Assembly (NCBI GenBank): GCA_041619315.1
Contig: JBFKEC010000075.1
Span: 1-12,769 of the forward strand
Source: Oceanococcus sp041619315
Lineage (GTDB): Bacteria > Pseudomonadota > Gammaproteobacteria > Nevskiales > Oceanococcaceae
Length of the DNA: 12,769 nt
Direction: 5' to 3'
Position 1 is the stretch's first letter. Each line of letters opens with the position of its first letter. A model generated the notes under the pieces. It was not told the DNA's origin. It saw nothing but the letters and a program-made list of their open reading frames with translations, and ran no database searches. Shown here in pieces: positions 1 through 4,883 of this stretch. The translations under genes were made by a program, and so were the position numbers.

Positions 1-570
1 GACCACGTCGAGCTCGTTCTCCAGGCCCGAGCCGTCCTCGACCGTGATGACGCCTTCCTTGCCGACCTTCTCCATTGCGTCGGCAATGATCTTGCCGATG
101 TCGAGATCGGAGTTGGCGGAGATGGTGCCGACCTGGGCAATGGCCTTGGTGTCGGCACAGGGCTTGGACATGCCCTTGAGCTCGGCAACAGCAGCAATCA
201 CTGCCTTGTCGATGCCGCGCTTGAGATCCATCGGGTTCATGCCGGCAGCAACGGCTTTCATGCCTTCGCGCAGGATGGCCTGGGCCAGAACGGTTGCGGT
301 GGTCGTGCCATCACCGGCGATGTCAGAGGTCTTGGAAGCCACTTCCTTGACCAGCTGTGCGCCCATGTTTTCGAACTTGTCTTCCAGTTCGATTTCCTTG
401 GCAACCGAAACACCGTCTTTGGTGACGGTCGGTGCGCCGAAGGATTTGTCGAGAACAACGTTACGGCCTTTGGGGCCCAGGGTTACCTTGACCGCATCGG
501 CCAGGGTGTTCACGCCTTTGAGCATTTTGGCTCGGGCGGAATCGGAGAATTTGACTTCTTTAGCAGCCAT
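1..570 (-). CDS. groEL: Chaperonin GroEL (60 kDa subunit), N-terminal 190 residues; gene cut by the window edge
   Basis: GroEL forms the double-ring cytoplasmic cage that folds proteins with ATP and the GroES lid. The reverse complement starts MAAKEVKFSDSARAKML and stays open to base 1. ATP-site elements are visible: TLGPKGRNV at residues 30-38, Asp52 in KDGVSV, and GDGTTTATVLA at residues 86-96 with Asp87. Numbering matches E. coli GroEL without gaps here, so this is the equatorial domain and the start of the intermediate domain. The catalytic Asp near residue 398 and the C-terminal tail lie outside the window. An AAGGA ribosome binding site (578-582) sits 7 nt before the ATG. The gene is downstream of groES in the usual order, but the 172-nt spacer is longer than the few tens of bases common in this operon. 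No lesion is seen. Confidence 0.98.
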   Translation of the reverse strand, partial: MAAKEVKFSDSARAKMLKGVNTLADAVKVTLGPKGRNVVLDKSFGAPTVTKDGVSVAKEIELEDKFENMGAQLVKEVASKTSDIAGDGTTTATVLAQAILREGMKAVAAGMNPMDLKRGIDKAVIAAVAELKGMSKPCADTKAIAQVGTISANSDLDIGKIIADAMEKVGKEGVITVEDGSGLENELDVV

Positions 571-671
571 TTTCGTTTCCTTAAATCTTATCTGTATTCA
601 GTAATCAAGCACGCAGGCTCAGAGATTCCGAATGAGAGTGACGCCTGATGGCTGCGCAGGGAAAAGCGGAT

Positions 672-701
672 AGCTCAGGGCTTCAAGCGCACAAGCGAGC
701 T
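672..701 (-). other. Bulged hairpin in the groES-groEL spacer
   Basis: The 172-nt stretch between groES and groEL (571-742) has no convincing ORF on either strand. It contains an imperfect inverted repeat. AGCTC (672-676) pairs with GAGCT (697-701), and GCTT (680-683) pairs with AAGC (693-696), giving 9 paired bases with a 3-nt bulge and a 9-nt loop. There is no T-run, so it is not an intrinsic terminator. It could be an RNA processing or stability element that sets the GroES:GroEL ratio. That role is inference; the pairing is read directly. Confidence 0.35.
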
Positions 702-742
702 TTTCACCAAAGGCAGCGCGCGCCAATCTCACAAGGACGCTC

Positions 743-1030
743 TTACTCAGCCACCGCCATGATGTCGTCTTCGCGCATGACGAGAAGCTCTTCGCCGTCA
801 ACTTTGACTTCGGTGCCGGAGTACTTGCCGAACAGAACCGTATCGCCGACTTTGACGTCAAGCGCACGGACTTCACCGTTATCCTGGACCTTGCCGTTGC
901 CGACAGCCACGATTTCACCACGGGACGGCTTTTCAGCCGCGGTATCCGGAATCACGATGCCGCCAGGCGAAGTGGTTTCTTCTTCCAGGCGTTTGACGAT
1001 CACGCGATCGTGCAGAGGACGCAAACTCAT
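743..1030 (-). CDS. groES: Co-chaperonin GroES (10 kDa lid of the GroEL ring)
   Basis: The product is a 95-residue protein, close to the family's usual 95-97. It begins MSLRPLHDRVIVKRLEEE and ends DDIMAVAE. It binds GroEL as a heptameric lid in the cytoplasm. The mobile loop that contacts GroEL is residues about 17-33 (ETTSPGGIVIPDTAAEK), and the beta-barrel core follows, with VGDTVLFGKYSGTEV and the C-terminal LLVMREDDIMAV strand. A good Shine-Dalgarno (TAGGAG, complement of ctccta near 1040-1045) precedes the ATG. It is the first gene of the groESL operon, transcribed leftward from the sigma-32-like promoter with CIRCE at 1110-1163. Identification is essentially certain; nothing is missing or broken. 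Confidence 0.98.
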   Translation of the reverse strand: MSLRPLHDRVIVKRLEEETTSPGGIVIPDTAAEKPSRGEIVAVGNGKVQDNGEVRALDVKVGDTVLFGKYSGTEVKVDGEELLVMREDDIMAVAE

Positions 1031-1067
1031 GTGTTCGATCTCCTAACGAAGAACTAAATTAATTATT

Positions 1068-1088
1068 AAAAAACAGCCACATAGGCTG
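1068..1088 (-). promoter_or_regulatory. Small hairpin followed by six U in the groES leader
   Basis: Read on the minus strand, CAGCC, a 5-nt loop (TATGT) and GGCTG are followed directly by TTTTTT (complement of 1068-1073) and then an AT-rich run to the groES ribosome binding site. A 5-bp stem is short for a terminator, but the stem-plus-U6 order is that of an attenuator or a weak leader structure. It lies between the CIRCE operator and the start codon, inside the predicted leader of about 100 nt. Function is inferred only. Confidence 0.3.
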
Positions 1089-1109
1089 ATACACGTATAC
1101 GCGGGGCAT

Positions 1110-1136
1110 TTAGCACTCTCCCCATGTGAGTGCCAA
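1110..1136 (-). promoter_or_regulatory. CIRCE operator (HrcA binding site) upstream of groES
   Basis: On the plus strand the site reads TTAGCACTC (1110-1118), 9 nt, then GAGTGCCAA (1128-1136). The CIRCE consensus is TTAGCACTC-N9-GAGTGCTAA, so the spacing is exact and only one arm base differs (C for T). HrcA repressor binding at CIRCE holds groESL down in unstressed cells. The site spans the predicted start of transcription of the overlapping sigma-32-like promoter, a position suited to repression. hrcA is not in the window. Confidence 0.93.
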
Positions 1137-1163
1137 AGTGGGGTTGCGCGCATGTCTTTCAAG
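1136..1163 (-). promoter_or_regulatory. Sigma-32 (RpoH) type heat-shock promoter for groESL
   Basis: On the minus strand a CTTGAA -35 element (complement of 1158-1163) is followed after 14 nt by CCCCACTT (complement of 1136-1143). The RpoH consensus is CTTGAA, 13-14 nt, CCCCATNT, so the -35 is perfect and the -10 differs at one defined position. Transcription would begin near 1129, inside CIRCE, giving a groES leader of about 100 nt. Together with CIRCE this implies positive control by RpoH and negative control by HrcA. No separate sigma-70 promoter was recognised. Confidence 0.75.
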
Positions 1164-1240
1164 GGCTGTTCAATAATTTTTTTAGGTCACGCAGACCTTA
1201 TAAGGGCGAGCAGGCCCTGCTAGCCACAGAACCCAGCACC

Positions 1241-1260
1241 AACATACGCTGGCGTATGTT
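1241..1260. promoter_or_regulatory. 20-bp palindrome, candidate TetR-family-type operator upstream of the thiolase gene
   Basis: Two perfect 9-base arms, AACATACGC (1241-1249) and GCGTATGTT (1252-1260), flank a 2-base centre (TG). Length, symmetry and the ACATAC/GTATGT core resemble operators of TetR-type repressors, which often control fatty-acid and acyl-CoA genes. It lies 84 nt before the thiolase ATG in the 314-bp divergent region 1031-1344. The plus strand continues TTTTCTT after the right arm, so a weak terminator or attenuator reading into the thiolase leader is the alternative. The cognate regulator is not in the window. Confidence 0.45.
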
Positions 1261-1292
1261 TTTCTTGATTCGCGCATGTAAATCCCTTAGGG

Positions 1293-1322
1293 TTTGCGCA
1301 CATTTGTGCACTGCAGCGCAAA
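1293..1322. repeat. Nested inverted repeat just before the thiolase start
   Basis: TTTGCGC (1293-1299) is matched by GCGCAAA (1316-1322). Within that span GCACA (1298-1302) and TGTGC (1305-1309) form a shorter overlapping palindrome. The element lies 22 nt upstream of the ATG and just before the TGGAG ribosome binding site (1331-1335). It could act as an operator or as a 5'-leader hairpin. No sigma-70 promoter with both hexamers could be assigned between it and the 1241-1260 palindrome. Confidence 0.3.
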
Positions 1323-1344
1323 GCTCTTACTGGAGTACTCCTCT

Positions 1345-2655
1345 ATGACATCCGTTCGCAAAGTCGCCATCGTCGGCGGCGCCCGTATCCCCTTCTGCCG
1401 TTCCAACACCGCTTACGCCAAACTGTCCAACCACCAGATGCTGACCGCTGCGCTGAACGCGCTGGTCGACAAATACGACCTGGCTGGCAAGGTTGTCGGC
1501 GAAGTGGCCGGCGGTACCGTGCTCAAGCTCAACCCACAGGACACCATGACCCGCGAAGCGGTTCTGGAATCCAAACTGGCCAATGAAACCCCGGCCTACG
1601 ATGTGGGCCAGTACTGTGGCACCTCGCTGGAAACCGTCATGCTGGTGGCCAACAAGATTGCCCTGGGCCAGATCGAGTGCGGCATTGCTGCCGGCACCGA
1701 CACCACTTCGGATGCACCGGTAGGCGTCAACGAAGGCCTGCGCAAAATTTTCATGCAGGTAAACCGCGCCAAAACGGGTGCCGAGCGGGCCAAGGCTCTG
1801 GCCAAGATTCGCCCCAAGCACGTGGTCCCGAACATTCCTCAGAATGCCGAAGCCCGCACCGGCAAATCCATGGGCCAGAGCTGTGAAGACATGGCCCAGG
1901 CCTGGGGCATTGCGCGTGAAGACCAGGATCAACTCGCCTACGAAAGCCACAAGAAAGCCGCTGCTGCTTATGAATCTGGCTTCTTCGACGATCTGGTGTT
2001 TCCGTGCAATGGCGTACAGCGTGACAACAACATGCGCCCTGACACCTCACTGGAAAAGCTGGCGAGCCTCAAGCCGGTATTCAGTAAGAGCGATGCCGCT
2101 ACGCTGACTGCCGCCAACTCGACCCCGCTGACTGACGGCGCCGGTGCGGTGTTCCTGTGCTCGGAAGACTACGCCAAGAAGAACAAGCTGCCGGTACTGG
2201 CCTACTTCGTGACAGGACAGACGGCTGCGGTCGACTTCGTCAAAGGCAACGAAAGCCGTGACAACTTCGTGCGTGGCGCCGAAGGCCTGCTGATGGCACC
2301 GGCCCAGGCCGTGCCCAACATGCTGGACCGCATGGGCCTGACCTTTGACGACATCGATTTCTTTGAAATCCACGAAGCGTTTGCCGCACAGGTGCTGTGC
2401 ACCCTCAAAGCCTGGGAAGACCCACGCTTCTGCAAGGAATACCTGGGCAAAGACAAGCCGGTGGGTGCCGTTCCGCGTGAAAAGCTCAACGTCAAGGGCA
2501 GTTCACTGGCAGTCGGTCATCCGTTTGGCGCCACGGGCGCACGCATCGTGGCCAACCTGGCCAAGATTCTCGAAGAAAACAAAGGTGGCCGCGGATTGAT
2601 CTCGATCTGCACCGCCGGCGGCATGGGCGTGGCTGCGCTCATCGAGCGCCCATAA
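1345..2655 (+). CDS. Thiolase family acetyl-CoA C-acetyltransferase (FadI-like, 436 aa)
   Basis: This is a thiolase that cleaves 3-ketoacyl-CoA with CoA or condenses acyl-CoA units, a cytoplasmic step of beta-oxidation or acetoacetyl-CoA metabolism. The catalytic set is complete: nucleophile Cys91 in VGQYCGTSLE, His343 in FEIHEAFAAQ, His392 in VGHPFGATGAR, and general-acid Cys422 in CTAGGMGVAA. The length of 436 aa equals E. coli FadI, but the active-site wording and N-terminus (VRKVAIVGGARIPFCRS) differ, so substrate chain length is not settled and no symbol is given. The ATG at 1345 is chosen because TGGAG lies 9 nt upstream; an in-frame TTG at 1294 has no such support. It stands alone: no hydratase/dehydrogenase (fadB/fadJ-type) partner is adjacent, and a strong terminator follows. 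Palindromes upstream suggest repressor control. Confidence 0.93.
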   Translation: MTSVRKVAIVGGARIPFCRSNTAYAKLSNHQMLTAALNALVDKYDLAGKVVGEVAGGTVLKLNPQDTMTREAVLESKLANETPAYDVGQYCGTSLETVMLVANKIALGQIECGIAAGTDTTSDAPVGVNEGLRKIFMQVNRAKTGAERAKALAKIRPKHVVPNIPQNAEARTGKSMGQSCEDMAQAWGIAREDQDQLAYESHKKAAAAYESGFFDDLVFPCNGVQRDNNMRPDTSLEKLASLKPVFSKSDAATLTAANSTPLTDGAGAVFLCSEDYAKKNKLPVLAYFVTGQTAAVDFVKGNESRDNFVRGAEGLLMAPAQAVPNMLDRMGLTFDDIDFFEIHEAFAAQVLCTLKAWEDPRFCKEYLGKDKPVGAVPREKLNVKGSSLAVGHPFGATGARIVANLAKILEENKGGRGLISICTAGGMGVAALIERP

Positions 2656-2662
2656 CCGCGAG

Positions 2663-2683
2663 TGCCGCGCACGCTGCGCGGCA
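2663..2683 (+). other. Stable GC-rich hairpin after the thiolase stop
   Basis: TGCCGCGC (2663-2670) and GCGCGGCA (2676-2683) form a perfect 8-bp stem with a 5-nt loop. No T-run follows. It precedes the true terminator by 14 nt and may protect the mRNA 3' end or assist termination; the role is inferred. Confidence 0.4.
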
Positions 2684-2697
2684 TTAGCCTTGTACAC

Positions 2698-2735
2698 AAC
2701 CCCGCCCGGGCTCAGCCCGCGCGGGGTTTTCTTTT
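2698..2735 (+). terminator. Rho-independent terminator of the thiolase gene
   Basis: AACCCCGC (2698-2705) pairs perfectly with GCGGGGTT (2721-2728). A second inner pairing of CGGGCT (2707-2712) with AGCCCG (2714-2719) leaves a very tight apex. TTTTCTTTT (2727-2735) follows. It separates the thiolase from the next gene. Confidence 0.88.
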
Positions 2736-2768
2736 GCACAAACAAACACCTTGCGGCACTGCAACATT

Positions 2769-2785
2769 GGTGTCATGTGGACACC
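2769..2785 (+). promoter_or_regulatory. Short inverted repeat upstream of the beta-helix gene
   Basis: GGTGTC (2769-2774), a 5-nt centre, and GACACC (2780-2785) form a perfect 6-bp inverted repeat about 40 nt before the preferred start of the next gene. It may be an operator or a leader hairpin. No convincing -35/-10 pair was recognised in 2736-2825. Confidence 0.25.
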
Positions 2786-2825
2786 TTAGGATGCACCTTC
2801 CTCCGACCACGTGCAGTGCACCGCC

Positions 2826-4472
2826 ATGGCAGAACCCGAATCCACAAAACGCGCAGAAGCCGTTACTCGCCTGTGGGAACTCAAACGCTTGTCTGACAAG
2901 CACACCGCCCAAGGCATGCCATTTGTGCATTTCAGCATGCTGCTCAGTGACCAGGTTTATCGTGAGGGCATCCTGTCCAAGGCCGAGCGCGCTCACGATC
3001 CCGCGCTTCGTAGTATGGCCAGCGAACTCAAGGCCCTTAAACTGCAGGGCCGCTTGCGTGAAGCCGCGCCAACCAACGGCGCCGCGCGTGCCTCGGCAGC
3101 GCTCTCGCCAGACGGCATTTCAGTCGGCTCCGGCGGTGGCGGCGGGTCCGGCAGCAAACCCAAAACCAGGATGCCCACCCTGCCCTGGCTGGCCGCAGGA
3201 CTGCTCGGACTGGTGTTGATGGGCGGCGGCGTGTGGCTATTGAGCAGCACCGGCGGCCCCAAAACCATTGCGGTTGAAGACAACATCCTGCACAACACGG
3301 TGTGGAAAAGCGGCAACACCTATGTGCTGCCCAGACTGACTTTTGTCGAATCCAATGCACGTCTGACCATAGAGCCGGGCGTAACCATTCGCGGTGAAAC
3401 GGGCTCGGCTCTGATCGTCACCCGCGACGCCAGCATCCACGCCCGTGGCCAGGCCGACCAGCCCATTGTATTCACCAGTGCCAGATCGCTGGGCAAACGT
3501 CAGGCCGGCGATTGGGGCGGCCTGGTTCTGCTCGGCAATGCACTGGTGAACCGTGACGCTCATATCGAAGGGATAGACCGCAGCGACAGCCGCGGTGATT
3601 TTGGCGGCAGCGATGCGAGCAGCAGTTGCGGCGTGCTCGACTATGTCCGCATTGAATTTGCCGGCTTCGAAATTTCCAAGGACAACGAACTCAATGGCTT
3701 GACTCTGGGCGGCTGCGGCGATGGCACCATCGTGCGCAATGTGCAGGTTCACATGGGCCTGGATGACGGTGTGGAAGTGTTCGGCGGCAATGTGGATCTG
3801 AAAAACATCGTGGTGACCGGTGCCGATGACGATGCCTTTGACTGGGACATGGGCTGGACCGGCCGGGTCCAGAACCTGATCATCCAGATGCATCCGGACC
3901 GCGGTGACAACGGTTTTGAGGGTGACAGCTACAAAGCCGACATGGACGCCCAACCCCGCTCACAACCACAGTTCTACAACGTCACCATGATTTCCGATCC
4001 ACTGGGTCAGAAGCGTCACCGCGCCATGACGGTGCGGCGCGGCAGCGGCGGCCATTTTCACAATGTGCTGATCGACGGGTTTACCAGTGAACTGATCGAC
4101 CTGCGTGATGCACCGGTGTCTCGCCTGATTGGAAATTCGGCGCTGTCTTTTGCCAGCCTGATCGTGGCAGGCACCACACCGGAGCAGGCCTTTCCGCAAG
4201 AAATTGGCAACAACGACGACGACAGTGGATTTGTTGAAGGCTCGTACTTCGACCCGAACCGCCTGGAGTTCGTAGCCTCAACCGGGCTGAGTGAACAGGC
4301 TCGCGACATTCACGAGCCCCGTTTCAGCCCGGCACGCATTAACTATGCCGTGCAACCGTCCCCGCTGCCCCAGGGCGAGTTCTGGGACGAGAGCGCGACC
4401 TATTTCGGTGCGGTACGCCCGGGCGACCGGCGCGACTGGAGCCGAGGCTGGACGGCCTTTCCGGCCAATTGA
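2826..4472 (+). CDS. Single-pass membrane protein with predicted extracytoplasmic right-handed beta-helix domain (548 aa, function unknown)
   Basis: Three parts are visible. Residues 1-110 form a charged, mostly helical soluble region ending in a Ser/Gly/Ala-rich linker (GSGGGGGSGS at 101-110). A hydrophobic segment (about 117-139, LPWLAAGLLGLVLMGGGVWLL) follows the basic stretch KPKTR, which predicts N-in/C-out topology with no cleavable signal. Residues about 150-450 carry repeated short beta-strand turns (LTIEPGVTIRG, DWGGLVLLGNA, LDYVRIEFAGFE, NGLTLGGCGDG, DLKNIVVTGADDDAFDWDMGW) typical of parallel beta-helix surface proteins. Two cysteines (268 and 297) could pair. No enzyme motif is recognised. 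The ATG at 2826 is preferred over a GTG at 2811, but neither has a clear ribosome binding site, so the start is uncertain. Homologues in databases are often given misleading names such as 'multidrug transporter'; nothing here supports that. The gene appears monocistronic. Confidence 0.8.
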   Translation: MAEPESTKRAEAVTRLWELKRLSDKHTAQGMPFVHFSMLLSDQVYREGILSKAERAHDPALRSMASELKALKLQGRLREAAPTNGAARASAALSPDGISVGSGGGGGSGSKPKTRMPTLPWLAAGLLGLVLMGGGVWLLSSTGGPKTIAVEDNILHNTVWKSGNTYVLPRLTFVESNARLTIEPGVTIRGETGSALIVTRDASIHARGQADQPIVFTSARSLGKRQAGDWGGLVLLGNALVNRDAHIEGIDRSDSRGDFGGSDASSSCGVLDYVRIEFAGFEISKDNELNGLTLGGCGDGTIVRNVQVHMGLDDGVEVFGGNVDLKNIVVTGADDDAFDWDMGWTGRVQNLIIQMHPDRGDNGFEGDSYKADMDAQPRSQPQFYNVTMISDPLGQKRHRAMTVRRGSGGHFHNVLIDGFTSELIDLRDAPVSRLIGNSALSFASLIVAGTTPEQAFPQEIGNNDDDSGFVEGSYFDPNRLEFVASTGLSEQARDIHEPRFSPARINYAVQPSPLPQGEFWDESATYFGAVRPGDRRDWSRGWTAFPAN

Positions 4473-4719
4473 TCGGACCCGGCGGTCGTGCACCACGCGC
4501 GACCGTCTGACGCCGCCGCTGCACCTCGCTGAGCATGTCTGGCAAAAGCTCCGACAAGGCCAGCAAAACACCGCCAAAAATCAGGAAACTGGCCTGCACA
4601 GCGACCTGATTGTCCTCGCCAGCGAAAAAGAACAACACAAAAAACAGACCGGCGACACCGCGCAGATGCTGCGCCACAGCCTCACCATCCTGCATCACCA
4701 ACAGATTGCCCAAGCTCAT
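4339..4719 (-). CDS. Possible small two-helix membrane protein, convergent with and overlapping the beta-helix gene
   Basis: The ORF encodes 126 aa starting MSLGNLLVMQDGEAVAQ. The first 80 residues look like a real protein: two hydrophobic stretches (GVAGLFFVLFFFAG and ASFLIFGGVLLALSELL, about residues 21-58) separated by a short polar turn, then an Arg-rich segment. An AGGAG ribosome binding site lies 10 nt before the ATG (complement of ctcct, about 4730-4734). Codon use in this part (CTG, GTG, GGC, GAG) resembles the neighbours. The last 45 residues are Pro/Arg-rich and are translated antisense to the final 134 bp of the beta-helix gene, so the original 3' end may have been altered. It fills most of an otherwise empty 411-bp gap. 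The family is not recognised. It could still be a chance ORF. Confidence 0.5.
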   Translation of the reverse strand: MSLGNLLVMQDGEAVAQHLRGVAGLFFVLFFFAGEDNQVAVQASFLIFGGVLLALSELLPDMLSEVQRRRQTVARGARPPGPINWPERPSSLGSSRAGRPGVPHRNRSRSRPRTRPGAAGTVARHS

Positions 4720-4765
4720 CTTGTCACGCTCCTGATTAGGGGTTGATGACCACTATCCCCGCACG

Positions 4766-4786
4766 CAGGCTCATTTCGTGAGCCTG
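4766..4786. promoter_or_regulatory. Perfect inverted repeat in the divergent region upstream of the symporter operon
   Basis: CAGGCTCA (4766-4773), TTTCG, and TGAGCCTG (4779-4786) form a perfect 8-bp stem with a 5-nt loop. It lies between the minus-strand small ORF and the first symporter gene, about 100 nt before the latter's ATG. Neither strand has a T-run after it, so it is more likely an operator or leader element than a terminator. In the rest of 4720-4883 I see only a weak candidate promoter (TTGCTA near 4825 and TATCCT near 4850, spacing too long). Confidence 0.3.
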
Positions 4787-4883
4787 ACCCGCAAAAACCA
4801 TCCCATTCCATTTCGGCACAGCTATTGCTAATGGACCCGATGTTTTAGCTATCCTTGCGACTTGGGAAAATTAGGCGGATTTC

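Noticed and set aside
44..604. 186-codon open frame on the plus strand across groEL
   Set aside because: It is the antisense shadow of groEL, whose protein is unmistakable; the translation is Ser/Ala/Met-rich with no family resemblance.
1191..1219. Small 5-bp stems (AGGTC/GACCT and AGGGC/GCCCT) in the groES-thiolase divergent region
   Set aside because: Stems this short are common by chance and have no associated T-run or promoter.
1294..1344. Upstream TTG start adding 17 residues to the thiolase
   Set aside because: The extra residues (MRTFVHCSAKLLLEYSS) lie over the inverted repeat and ribosome binding site, and the ATG at 1345 gives a normal family length of 436.
3237..3953. 238-codon minus-strand open frame inside the beta-helix gene
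   Set aside because: It is opposite a gene with clear domain structure. The His/Ala/Val-rich translation and lack of a ribosome binding site mark it as a high-GC antisense shadow.
609..4773. Identical 13-mer (gcacgcaggctca) at 609-621 and 4761-4773
   Set aside because: A match of this length is expected about once by chance in 12.8 kb counting both strands, and the flanks do not match.
4825..4855. Possible sigma-70 promoter (TTGCTA and TATCCT) before the NSS gene
   Set aside because: Spacing of 19 nt and two poor hexamers make it too weak to call; mentioned only in the hairpin entry.
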